From JBBQZP01 sp038207585 (GTDB lineage: Bacteria; Pseudomonadota; Alphaproteobacteria; Rhodobacterales; Rhodobacteraceae), in the NCBI GenBank assembly GCA_038207585.1, contig JBBQZP010000001.1, forward strand, positions 303,043 to 367,042: 64,000 nucleotides of DNA, read 5' to 3'. This document shows positions 26,086-34,286 of the stretch, in pieces. Made by a program: the position numbers and the translations under genes. Under the pieces are notes generated by a model that was given only the letters and a program-made list of their open reading frames with translations, was not told where the DNA came from and did no database searches. Every line of letters starts with the position of its first letter. Position 1 is the stretch's first letter.

Positions 26086-26114
26086 GGTCCGGGGGGTCTG
26101 AAACCTCCCGGACC
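26086..26114 (-). terminator. intercistronic hairpin between SBP and permease genes
   Basis: A 12-bp stem with one mismatch (GGTCCGGGGGGT against ACCTCCCGGACC) and a five-base loop, in the gap after the binding-protein stop. There is no U-run on the minus strand, so it probably stabilises the abundant SBP message or lowers downstream expression. Confidence 0.55.
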
Positions 26115-26132
26115 GGAATTCAGAACCCGCGA

Positions 26133-27386
26133 TTACTTTTGCGGTTCATACCACGACGCCAACCCCTCCTGAAGACGCGCCGCGGCGGCTTCCGGTGTCT
26201 CGGTGCCCTTGATCACGTTGGCGCTTGCGTTCCACGTCTCGTTTTCAAGGTTCGGCGTGCCGCGCGACAGGATCTGATAGGTTGATCGGATCGTCGGCTC
26301 GCACTTGTCGCGCCATGAGACGAATTCCTGTGCCAGCGGATCCTCCATCACGACCGGGGTCGAATTCAGGCTGAAGAATCCGGGTAGCGCGTTAGCATAC
26401 ATCGTCGCGAACTCGGGGCTTCCGACCCAGTCCAGAAACACCTTCGTCTCTTCCGGATGGGGCGTCGCCGCGTTCATCCCCAGCGCGATGTCGGTGTGGT
26501 CCGAGATATAGCAGGTGTCGCCCGCCTTCACGACCGGCGGCGCAAACGCCCCCATCTTGAACGCAGCCTGCGTGTTGAATCCCGAAATCTCCCACGACCC
26601 GGCGGGGTAGATGGCTGCCCGGCCCAGCGTGAACAGGTTCTGGCTGTCGGGATAGGTCTGCGCTTCGAACCCGTCGCCAAGATAATCCTTCCACCTGGCA
26701 ATCGTTGCGAACGGCGCGACCCAGTCCGCATCTGTCAGCTTCTGCTCACCCTTGATCAGCGCAAGCCGGCCCTCCTCGCCCTTCCAATAGGTCGGCCCGA
26801 TGTTGTTGTAGCCCATCGTGGCGGCTTCCCACTGGTCGTTGGTGCCCATCGCCATCGGGATATAGGTGCCATCGGCCTTGATCGTATCGAGTGCTGCAAA
26901 GAACTCGGCCTCGGTTGTGGGAACCGCGATCCCCAGCGCATCGAAGGCGTCCTTGTTGTAGATGAACCCGTGGATCACCGACGCCATCGGCACGCAGAAC
27001 GTCGCTGCCCCGTCATCAGTCTGCCATGCTGATTTTGCGACGGGCGAGAAATTGGCCATCGACGCAAGCGAGGTCAGGTCGGCCAGCTTGCCAGTGCTGT
27101 AAAGCTCCAGCGAGGCGTCGAACGGACGGCAGGTGATCAGATCGCCGGCGGACCCCGCGTCCAGCTTGGAATTGAGGATCGCGTTGTATTCCGCAGGGGC
27201 GGTTGGGGCGAACACCACCTTGATGCCCGGATGCTCGGCCTCGAACGCCGGAATGATTGTGTCCTGCCAGATCAGCAGGTCATCGTTGCGCCAGGATTCG
27301 ATGGTCAGCGTCACATCCTGCGCGCTCGCCGCCCCTGCAAGCAAGGTGCTGGTCAGCAACAGTCCCGTCAGTTTGGTCTTGGTCAT
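26133..27386 (-). CDS. extracellular solute-binding protein family 1 (sugar ABC transporter)
   Basis: A 417-residue periplasmic binding protein of the MalE type. A signal peptide at residues 1-22 ends ASAQDV. The mature part has the family features EAEHPGIKVVF, VPMASVIHGFIYNKDAFDALG and AAIYPAGSWEISGF. It lies between murQ and the permeases, so an amino sugar such as GlcNAc, MurNAc or a short oligomer is the probable ligand. A strong hairpin after its gene would allow more binding protein than permease to be made. Confidence 0.88.
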   Translation of the reverse strand: MTKTKLTGLLLTSTLLAGAASAQDVTLTIESWRNDDLLIWQDTIIPAFEAEHPGIKVVFAPTAPAEYNAILNSKLDAGSAGDLITCRPFDASLELYSTGKLADLTSLASMANFSPVAKSAWQTDDGAATFCVPMASVIHGFIYNKDAFDALGIAVPTTEAEFFAALDTIKADGTYIPMAMGTNDQWEAATMGYNNIGPTYWKGEEGRLALIKGEQKLTDADWVAPFATIARWKDYLGDGFEAQTYPDSQNLFTLGRAAIYPAGSWEISGFNTQAAFKMGAFAPPVVKAGDTCYISDHTDIALGMNAATPHPEETKVFLDWVGSPEFATMYANALPGFFSLNSTPVVMEDPLAQEFVSWRDKCEPTIRSTYQILSRGTPNLENETWNASANVIKGTETPEAAAARLQEGLASWYEPQK

Positions 27387-27419
27387 GCGAAAACTCCCGT
27401 TGGTTGATTTGAACCGGCG

Positions 27420-28316
27420 TCAAGCGCCGGCTTTGTGGGTCCGCGCCATCGCGACGCGAAGATTGCCTTTCGTATCCTTCAATAGCGCGGCGGCCTTGTC
27501 AGCACCCTCCCCCTGCGCGATCAGCACCGCAGGCTTGACCGCGCCGCCCGCCACCGCCAGGGCCTGCGCTGCCTTTTCAAGATCGACCCCGGCTATCGCG
27601 GCGACCATGCCCGCCGCGCGGGCGCGCAATTTGTCGTTGTCGGCGATGACACCGACCATCATTCCGTCATGCACCTGCCCCAGCAGCAGCCCCATCAGCG
27701 TGGACATCATGTTCAGCGCCACCTTCTGCGCCGTCCCCGCCCCCATTCGGGTCGATCCGGCTAGAACTTCCGGCGGGGTTGGCAGGCAAATGGCAATGTC
27801 GGCATGGTCGAACAGCGGCGCGTTGACAGCATTGGCTATTCCGATCACCCGCGCGCCCGCCGCCTGCGCGGCATGGGCCACACCCATCGCATAGGGTGTC
27901 CGCCCCGAAGCGGTCACCGCGATCACAACATCGCCCGCGCGCAAAACCTGCGCCGCCCGTGCGCCCTCGGTCTTGTCGTCTTCTGTATCGCCCGGCATAC
28001 GCGCGTCGACCGGCAAGCCGCCCGCCATCAAAAGAATGACCCGCGCGGGATCAATGCCGAACGTGCCCTGCAATTCCATCCCGTCGGCCACCGCCATCAA
28101 AGCGGACGATCCCGCCCCGACATAGACAAGCCGCCCGTCGCCGCGCATCACCTCGGCCATCAGCCGCGCGCCCTCCTCGATCTGCGTCAAGGCCCCCGAA
28201 ACCGCCTGAACCGCCAACTCCTGCCCGGCCAGCAGATGTGCCAGCACAGCCTCGGCGGGCAGCATGTCCAACCCCTTTGCGGCCGGGTGCAGGCGTTCGG
28301 TCACGGGCAGCGACAT
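27420..28316 (-). CDS. murQ: N-acetylmuramic acid 6-phosphate etherase (MurQ-like)
   Basis: A 298-residue SIS-domain protein of the MurQ family: ASGRTPYAMG, LAGSTRMGAGTAQKVALNMMS and MVGVIADNDKLRARA are family signatures. MurQ removes D-lactate from MurNAc 6-phosphate to give GlcNAc 6-phosphate. The usual N-terminal segment GAGTSGRLGVLDA is changed here to GAGSSALMAVADGMELQGTFG; a Glu is kept, but the substrate pocket may differ. It is first in the minus-strand operon and divergent from the kinase and nagA operon, so the lactyl amino sugar should flow straight into NagA. Confidence 0.85.
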   Translation of the reverse strand: MSLPVTERLHPAAKGLDMLPAEAVLAHLLAGQELAVQAVSGALTQIEEGARLMAEVMRGDGRLVYVGAGSSALMAVADGMELQGTFGIDPARVILLMAGGLPVDARMPGDTEDDKTEGARAAQVLRAGDVVIAVTASGRTPYAMGVAHAAQAAGARVIGIANAVNAPLFDHADIAICLPTPPEVLAGSTRMGAGTAQKVALNMMSTLMGLLLGQVHDGMMVGVIADNDKLRARAAGMVAAIAGVDLEKAAQALAVAGGAVKPAVLIAQGEGADKAAALLKDTKGNLRVAMARTHKAGA

Positions 28317-28341
28317 CCGAATCTCCTTCTATAATCAGAAC

Positions 28342-28358
28342 ATACCTTTCCAATACCT
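28342..28358. promoter_or_regulatory. direct-repeat operator candidate upstream of murQ
   Basis: ATACCT occurs twice, 11 bp apart (28342-28347 and 28353-28358), 26-42 bp upstream of the murQ start. The same two half-sites appear in inverted orientation at 28476-28492. One helical-turn spacing suits a dimeric regulator; the GntR protein encoded at 29354 is the obvious candidate. Confidence 0.5.
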
Positions 28359-28475
28359 GTTGTCCAACAAAAACGTCGATCCCTTGGTGTAAAGTGCTGA
28401 TCTGGTTCTGATATCGCCGTATCACAGGCAAATAGCGCAGATCAATGCCCAACGAAGTGCTTCCCAAAGCAGAAT

Positions 28476-28492
28476 AGGTATTATAAAGGTAT
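28476..28492. promoter_or_regulatory. direct-repeat operator candidate overlapping the kinase ribosome site
   Basis: AGGTAT at 28476-28481 and 28487-28492, 11 bp apart: the mirror image of the pair before murQ. It covers the AAGG ribosome site of the kinase gene starting at 28497, so binding could block both transcription and translation of the nagA operon. Confidence 0.5.
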
Positions 28493-28496
28493 CTAC

Positions 28497-29357
28497 ATGA
28501 CAAACTCCGTTCCCCTATTGATCGGCATCGACGGCGGCGGCACCTCCTGCCGAGCTACGCTGCGGTTGGGGCCGGACGGCGTTCGGCATGACGTGGTGCT
28601 GGGGCCGGCGAATGTAACGACCGATTTCAAGGCGGCGCTGACCACGATCAACGCGGCGCTTGCAGAACTGGCCAGCCGCGCCGACCTGTCACGCGACGCG
28701 CTGGCGCAGTCGCAGGCCCATCTCGGCCTTGCCGGGGTGATGAGCGATGCCATCGCGGCACGCGTGGCTGAGAGCCTGCCAATTCGCGCCGCCGTCGTCA
28801 CCGATGACCGCCCCACCACCATCGCGGGCGCTCTGGGCGAGGCCGATGGCGCGGTCGCGGCCATCGGCACCGGATCGTTCGTCGGGCGTCAGGTCGCGGG
28901 GAGCATCCAGGGCGTCGGCGGCTGGGGGTTTTACATCGGGGATCAAGCGTCGGGCGCGTGGCTGCTGCGCCGCTGCCTGGAACAGGTGATGCTGGCGGTC
29001 GACGGATTTGCGCCACATACCGATCTCTCCCGGACCATCCTGCGCGACCATGGGGACGATCCGGGGCAGATCGTGCAATTTTCGCTGGCGTCGCAACCGT
29101 CGGACTACGCCCGCTTTGCCCACGTCGTGGTGGCAGCGGGCGAGTCCGGCGATGCGTTGGGAACCCGCCTGATGCAAGAAGGCGCCGCCTATATCCGGGA
29201 TGCGCTGCGGCTATTGGGCTGGACGCCGGGCGAGCCGCTTTGCCTGACCGGCGGACTTGGACCCGCCTATGCGCGCTGGCTGGGGATCGACACGATATCG
29301 GCCAGAGGCACCGCTCTTGACGGCGCACTGGCCCTTGCCGCGAGGCAGCAGCCATGA
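28497..29357 (+). CDS. BadF/BadG/BcrA/BcrD-type N-acetylglucosamine kinase-like ATPase
   Basis: A 286-residue sugar kinase of the ASKHA fold: phosphate-1 loop GIDGGGTSCRATL, second loop AAIGTGSFVG and the adenosine segment LTGGLGPAYARW. Members phosphorylate GlcNAc, glucosamine or MurNAc. Next to murQ, a deaminase and nagA it should make GlcNAc 6-phosphate and perhaps MurNAc 6-phosphate, replacing the phosphotransferase step used by enterobacteria. Its stop overlaps the GntR start (ATGA). Confidence 0.87.
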   Translation: MTNSVPLLIGIDGGGTSCRATLRLGPDGVRHDVVLGPANVTTDFKAALTTINAALAELASRADLSRDALAQSQAHLGLAGVMSDAIAARVAESLPIRAAVVTDDRPTTIAGALGEADGAVAAIGTGSFVGRQVAGSIQGVGGWGFYIGDQASGAWLLRRCLEQVMLAVDGFAPHTDLSRTILRDHGDDPGQIVQFSLASQPSDYARFAHVVVAAGESGDALGTRLMQEGAAYIRDALRLLGWTPGEPLCLTGGLGPAYARWLGIDTISARGTALDGALALAARQQP

Positions 29358-30130
29358 GCGTTGCCGACTACCTGCGCCCCGAACACTGGCTGAACTCTGC
29401 CGCAGGGCCGCTGTATGTTCAGTTGCGCCGCCGGATCGAACAGGGCATCGACAGCGGCTTTCTGGCGCCCGATACCCCCCTGCCCCCGGAACGCGAGATT
29501 GCCACCCTGACCGACCTGTCCCGCGTGACTGTGCGCAAGGCGATCAGCGCGCTGGCCGAAGCCGGGGCGGTTGTGCAGAGACAGGGCTCCGGCTCTTATA
29601 TCGCGCCGCGTGGTGGCCGGGTGCAGCAATCCCTGTCGCGCCTGACATCGTTCACCGAAGATATGGCCCGGCGCGGCCTGCAGTCCGAATCGATCTGGTT
29701 GGAGCGCGGCCTGTTCCTGCCGACACCCGAGGAAGTCATGGCCCTCGGCCTCGCCGCCCAGGATCGTGTCGCCCGACTGGAACGGGTCCGCCACGCAGAC
29801 GGACAGCCGATGGCCATCGAACGCGCCTCGCTGTCGCCCGCGATCCTGCCAGATCCGGGTTCGGTCGAACGGTCGCTCTACGCTGCCCTCTCGGCGCGCG
29901 GGTTGCGCCCGGTCCGTGCGGTGCAGCGGATCTCGGCGGCCAACCTCGGTACACGCGACGCCGCCCTTCTGGGTGTGCCGCTTGGGGCGGCGGGTCTGCG
30001 GATCGAGCGGATCTCCTACCTTCGCTCCGGCGCCGTCGTCGAATTCACCCGGTCGATCTATCGTGGCGACGCCTATGACTTTGCGGCGGAACTGCAGATA
30101 GACCCCGAAGAACAAGGGACCTCCGTATGA
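29354..30130 (+). CDS. GntR-family (HutC subfamily) transcriptional regulator, NagR-like
   Basis: A 258-residue regulator. The N-terminal winged helix-turn-helix spans about 20-85 (PPEREIATLTDLSRVTVRKAIS, then RQGSGSYI) and is followed by a UTRA ligand-binding domain (about 100-245). HutC-type NagR/DasR proteins sense GlcNAc 6-phosphate or GlcN 6-phosphate. It lies inside the amino-sugar operon with four-base overlaps on both sides and probably binds the inverted pairs of ATACCT repeats in the murQ-kinase gap, acting as repressor. The effector is inferred. Confidence 0.88.
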   Translation: MSVADYLRPEHWLNSAAGPLYVQLRRRIEQGIDSGFLAPDTPLPPEREIATLTDLSRVTVRKAISALAEAGAVVQRQGSGSYIAPRGGRVQQSLSRLTSFTEDMARRGLQSESIWLERGLFLPTPEEVMALGLAAQDRVARLERVRHADGQPMAIERASLSPAILPDPGSVERSLYAALSARGLRPVRAVQRISAANLGTRDAALLGVPLGAAGLRIERISYLRSGAVVEFTRSIYRGDAYDFAAELQIDPEEQGTSV

Positions 30131-31152
30131 GCCAGACCCACATGGCGCGCGAAGTGGCCGAGGTGCCCGATGCAACCCGTCGCTTTCTATCCGACAGCGC
30201 CACGGCCGTGCGCGCCGCCGCCATGGCGATGCGCGCCGCCGACCCGCATCTTGTCATCACGGTTGCGCGCGGATCGTCCGACCACGCCGCGACCTATCTG
30301 AAATACGCGATCGAACTGATGGCGGGCATTCCCGTGGCGTCGGTCGGTCCGTCCATCGCCTCGATCTACGACCGCCCGCTGCGGCTGCGCGGGGCGGCCT
30401 GCATCTGCATCTCGCAATCGGGCAAAAGCCCTGACATCCTGGCCATGACCCGATCCGCAGCCGACAACGGCGCGCTGACCGTCGCCATCACGAACTTTTC
30501 CGACTCGCCGATGGCAGAGGCTGCCGCTCACTGCCTGCCGCTGTCTGCGGGGCCAGAGCTGAGCGTGGCAGCCACCAAGACCTTTATCTCGTCGGTCGTG
30601 GCCGGGCTTGCATTGCTGGCCGAATGGCAGGACGATACCGGATTGCGGCAGGCCGTCGCCGCCCTGCCCGACGCATTTTCGCAGGCTTTGACGATGGACT
30701 GGAGCCCCCTGTCAGACCGCTTGTCGCGCGCGCAGCAAGCCTATGTCCTTGGCCGGGGTCCGGGCTATGCCATCGCCAACGAAATGGCGCTGAAGCTCAA
30801 GGAAACCTGCGGTCTGCACGCCGAAAGCTATTCGGCGGCCGAGGTGCTGCACGGACCCTCGGCAATCGTGCAGTCGCGTTTTCCGGTGCTGGCACTGACG
30901 GTGGAGGATGCGGCTCGTCCCCAGATCGCCACCACCGCCGAACGGCTGGCGGCCCAGGGCGCCGACGTGTTCCTGACCGGCACCACGGCGCTTGGCTGCA
31001 CGTCCTTACCGGCAGTGAGCGGCTTGCACCCGCTGACTGCAGCGCTGGTCAATGCCGTCAGCTTCTATGCGTTTGTCGAACACCTTGCCCGGCGGCGCGG
31101 GTTTGACCCCGACACCCCACCCCACCTGCGCAAGGTGACCCAAACAGTATGA
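30127..31152 (+). CDS. nagB-II: SIS-domain sugar isomerase, glucosamine-6-phosphate deaminase (NagB-II type)
   Basis: A 341-residue protein with two SIS domains like the C-terminal half of GlmS but without a glutaminase domain. It has VARGSSDHAATYLKY, SQSGKSPDI, ATKTFISSV and the C-terminal GRGPGYAIANEMALKLKET. Such proteins act as GlcN-6-phosphate deaminases, giving fructose 6-phosphate and ammonia. It lies between the regulator and nagA with overlapping start and stop codons, completing the route from GlcNAc to glycolysis. Confidence 0.87.
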   Translation: MSQTHMAREVAEVPDATRRFLSDSATAVRAAAMAMRAADPHLVITVARGSSDHAATYLKYAIELMAGIPVASVGPSIASIYDRPLRLRGAACICISQSGKSPDILAMTRSAADNGALTVAITNFSDSPMAEAAAHCLPLSAGPELSVAATKTFISSVVAGLALLAEWQDDTGLRQAVAALPDAFSQALTMDWSPLSDRLSRAQQAYVLGRGPGYAIANEMALKLKETCGLHAESYSAAEVLHGPSAIVQSRFPVLALTVEDAARPQIATTAERLAAQGADVFLTGTTALGCTSLPAVSGLHPLTAALVNAVSFYAFVEHLARRRGFDPDTPPHLRKVTQTV

Positions 31153-32261
31153 TCCAGACCTACGCCGGAGCTACGATTTTTGACGGAGAGCGACTGCTGC
31201 ACAGTCACGCGCTGCTGGTTGAACATGGTTTGGTTACGGCCATCCTGCCCGAAAGTGAAGCCCCACCCGGCCCCCGCACCACGCTGCCCGGCGGCACTCT
31301 TGCCCCCGGCCTGATCGATCTGCAGGTCAACGGCGGTGACGGGATCATGGTCGACGGCGATGCGGATGTCACCCAGCTGACGCGGATCTGCGCCGCGCAC
31401 GCCCGGCTTGGCACGATGGGTGTTCTGCCGACGCTGATCACAGACACTCCCGCCGCCACGACAGCCGTGATCGCCGCAGGCATCGCAGCCGCCCGCGCGA
31501 ATGTGCCGGGCTTTCTTGGCCTGCATCTGGAAGGCCCGCACCTTGACCCGCGCCGTCAAGGCGCACATGACCCAGCCCTGATCCGTTCGATGACCGATGC
31601 CGATGCTGAACAGCTGTGCGTGGCCGCTGCGAACCTGCCCGCTCTTATGGTCACGTTGGCCCCCGCCGCCGCGACCCCGGCGCAGATTGCCCGGCTGGCC
31701 CGCGCCGGGGTGGTTGTCAGCCTCGGCCACGCCGAATGTTCCTATGAACAGGCGCGGGCCGCCATTGATGCGGGCGCACGCTGTGCCACGCACCTGTTCA
31801 ACGCGATGAGCCAGCTTGGCAACCGCGAGCCCGGTCTGGTCGGGGCGGTGCTGAGCGGCGGGGTCCATGCCGGGATCATTGCGGATGGTCTGCATGTGCA
31901 TCCCGCCTCGCTGACGACCGCATTCGCCGCGCGGAGTGATGGCCTCTTTCTGGTGTCTGACGCGATGGCCGTGGCCGGCACCGACCTTGCTGATTTCACC
32001 CTCGGCGGTCGTACCATCTACCGCCACGACGGACGCCTGACTCTGGCCGATGGCACCTTGGCCGGTGCCGACCTGACACTGCCCCAGGCCGTCGGCTATC
32101 TGATCCGCACTCTCGGGATCATGCCAGCGCGGGCGCTTGCAATGGCAACCCGCATCCCGGCCAACCTGATCGGCGCGAAAGCAGGCCGCCTGATCCCCGG
32201 CCACCCTGCACGGATGATCCACTTCGCCGACGACTGGACGCTGCAACGGGTGTGGACTTGA
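31149..32261 (+). CDS. nagA: N-acetylglucosamine-6-phosphate deacetylase
   Basis: A 370-residue amidohydrolase. It has GLIDLQVNGGDG, HLEGPHLDPRRQGAHDP (metal-ligand Glu and substrate loop), LGHAECSYEQA and CATHLFNAMSQL (metal-binding His residues) and LVSDAMAVAG with the catalytic Asp. It removes the acetyl group from GlcNAc 6-phosphate to give glucosamine 6-phosphate, the substrate of the SIS deaminase encoded just upstream. It is the last gene of the operon; IS5-type debris begins about 45 bp downstream. Confidence 0.92.
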   Translation: MIQTYAGATIFDGERLLHSHALLVEHGLVTAILPESEAPPGPRTTLPGGTLAPGLIDLQVNGGDGIMVDGDADVTQLTRICAAHARLGTMGVLPTLITDTPAATTAVIAAGIAAARANVPGFLGLHLEGPHLDPRRQGAHDPALIRSMTDADAEQLCVAAANLPALMVTLAPAAATPAQIARLARAGVVVSLGHAECSYEQARAAIDAGARCATHLFNAMSQLGNREPGLVGAVLSGGVHAGIIADGLHVHPASLTTAFAARSDGLFLVSDAMAVAGTDLADFTLGGRTIYRHDGRLTLADGTLAGADLTLPQAVGYLIRTLGIMPARALAMATRIPANLIGAKAGRLIPGHPARMIHFADDWTLQRVWT

Positions 32262-32305
32262 TAGGCGGTGATGCGCGCGGATTCTGGCCGGATCCGATCT
32301 CAAAC

Positions 32306-32440
32306 GCTTTGTTGCACAAGTCCGATGAAGGATTCACCTCGCGGGTCCAGCCTTTCAGTCTGGCTGCATGAGCAAGCCCAAAACCCCCGACCTGCCGCAC
32401 TACGAACTGGCATGACTGAAACGCGGCGCGCAGGGACGTT
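32306..32440 (+). mobile_element. IS5-family end and transposase N-terminal stub
   Basis: GCTTTGTTGCACAAGTCC at 32306 resembles the end of IS427/IS1031-type IS5 elements. It is followed after about 45 bp by MSKPKTPDLPHYELA (32368-32415), the start of an IS5-type transposase ended by a stop codon. LKRGAQG continues briefly after the stop. The rest is lost. Confidence 0.6.
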
Positions 32441-32942
32441 GCCCTCATTCCACCCCGAAGAACTGCAAGCCATGGAAGGAACGCACAGAGCAGGGCTGTA
32501 AGCGATGGGGTGGACGCTCCCCTGCGTAGCGGTAAATCAAGACCCGCCACCTTGGCACATTGATGTCTCCCGGGGGGCGTCCACTCCATCGCATACGGAA
32601 CATCACTGTCGCTGCGCGGCCCATTCTGAGACAGCATCGCCCGGAAGTGGTATGACGAAGGCGCGCGCTACTCTGGCCGTCGGCGACACTGTCCCCCTTG
32701 CCCCTTGGTTGGCATTGCTTGCCAATGGGCATAGCGCCGCGCCTCAGACAAATCCGCCTTGCAGGCTGAAAAGAAACAAGCCTGTGTGGCATCCGCATTT
32801 GAAGCGATGAAGCCCGCACGTTCACCACCTTCATGGCCCTAGATGCAAGGTTCAGCATAGGTCCACCCCGACCAGATCCTTGTACCGCCCACCGTGATGG
32901 GGCATAGTCCTCGCAGCAACCGTCTTGCTCTGGCTTTGACGA
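32441..32942. other. non-coding, degraded sequence
   Basis: No convincing gene on either strand. A hairpin TTGGCATTGCTTGCCAA at about 32713-32729, with TTGCCCC before it, resembles the palindromic element seen in other dead IS copies, but it is too diverged to call. Probably eroded mobile-element sequence. Confidence 0.4.
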
Positions 32943-33536
32943 TCAATGAGTCTGGTGCCAAGGAAACTCAATAAATGGAACTGGGTCTCGCATTCCTTTG
33001 GCGATACCGAAAGAAGCGATCGACGGGGCACTCTCCATAGCTTCCATGGCGCGCGCGATGTGCCGGTTAACGTCTGGGTTCGCCTCGACCTTCGCTTTGG
33101 CTTCGTAGGCCTATCTCGGGACGAAATCCGGTCCGAGCCGTGCTCGCTAATCACAGAGTCGTAGTTGATTATGATCCGCGGCGGCTCCTCTGGGCTGATC
33201 ACCTTTTCCCAAAGACAGGTCGCCAACAGGCCGATGATGATGTCGCGCGGGATGTTGACGCTGAACAGGTTTTTCAACGTCTTCTTCGCGGTCTTGAGGC
33301 GCGCGCGGAAGCTTCCCGGCCGAACCGCGTCGATGGCGATCTCCAGCGCCAAACCAGGGTTCACTTTCTGATTGATGGCCCGGATCGCTTCGGCAATGGA
33401 CACGGGCGCGTTGCCGAAGGTTAGGGCATCGACCTCATGCGTCCTGCCCCCGAAGTGCGAAACGATACCGTTGTCGTCAAGTTCTGAAAGATCAATGGTG
33501 CCCGTGATGGTTGCAGTATGCGCATCAGATGGCGAC
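32943..33536 (-). pseudogene. frameshifted hypothetical protein gene
   Basis: On the minus strand a protein-like frame begins DAHTATITGTIDLSELDD and continues through SIAEAIRAINQKVNPGLALE and IPRDIIIGLLATCLWEK. It loses frame near 33130, then resumes in another frame as EAKAKVEANPDVNRHIARAM and ends FPWHQTH at 32943. The two parts together would be about 190 residues. No ATG was found at the 5' end, where a stop at about 33537 closes the frame. I do not recognise the family; it is a decayed gene downstream of the ectoine regulator. Confidence 0.55.
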
Positions 33537-33595
33537 CGTCATGGCCAATCGATACCGCTGGTTGAATGAGCCGCCAAGCTGATGCTGCTCGGCTA

Positions 33596-34279
33596 CTACA
33601 AGTTTCGTGATGCGATACGCATTCTCTTGTAACTCATCGAGATATGCGTGCGGTGGATCAACGCCGCAGACCGCACATCACCGATCGCCAAGGCACGCAG
33701 AACTTCGTCGATCTCATCGGCGAACACACGAACCTCGGCTGCAACATCGATTTTTGCCGCTGCCATGCATTTCAGCCAGATGCGCGAGGTCTGCAGGAAC
33801 AAACGCTCGCAGATTTCACGCAACGGGAGGTTCGAAGTAATTCCGTGGAACTCATGGAAGAATTCCATGTTCAGCTCTGCAAACCGCCGGGCGTCAGGCC
33901 GTTCGGCCAGTGCGCGCACTTCGGCCGAGAGGAGCTGCAGCCGATCCCAGAGAGTTGGGTCTGGCGGATTGGGGCCGAGAACCCCCAAGAGTTCGGCCAA
34001 TTCCAGCCGCAACTCATAAGTCTGTTCGAGTTCCTCGATCTCGACATCGGTCACAAAGGTTCCGACGCCATGAACCGATTGCAAGAGCCCTTCGCTTTCC
34101 AGCCTAACAAGGACACGGCGCAGCGGGGTTCTGCTGGTGCCGAACTCCGACGCAAGGTCTTCTTCGGATAAACGTTTTCCGGGCGGATAGTCGAGAAGGC
34201 AAATGCGACGTCGAAGGACCGTATGCATCCTGTCGAAGCGATTGCGTGCGGTTGGTAGTGCATCGGGAATCAAATTCAA
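33596..34279 (-). CDS. GntR-family transcriptional regulator with FCD domain
   Basis: A 227-residue regulator. The winged helix-turn-helix spans about 15-75 (PPGKRLSEEDLASEFGTSRT, then LRRVLVRLESEGLL) and is followed by an all-helical FCD ligand domain. No ATG suits the start; TTG at 34279, eight bases after the EamA stop, gives a normal length, and ATG at 34228 would cut the wing. It belongs to the ectoine operon in place of the usual MocR-like EnuR. The palindrome TTGTATACAA found twice before ehuB fits the TNGTNNACNA consensus of this family, so it probably controls the cluster. Confidence 0.82.
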   Translation of the reverse strand: MNLIPDALPTARNRFDRMHTVLRRRICLLDYPPGKRLSEEDLASEFGTSRTPLRRVLVRLESEGLLQSVHGVGTFVTDVEIEELEQTYELRLELAELLGVLGPNPPDPTLWDRLQLLSAEVRALAERPDARRFAELNMEFFHEFHGITSNLPLREICERLFLQTSRIWLKCMAAAKIDVAAEVRVFADEIDEVLRALAIGDVRSAALIHRTHISMSYKRMRIASRNL

Positions 34280-34286
34280 GACAGCC

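Noticed and set aside
32697..32738. Possible ninth copy of the palindromic element
   Set aside because: It has TTGCCCC and a TTGGCA/TGCCAA hairpin but lacks a clear CGAGAGGG end and has no readable host transposase.
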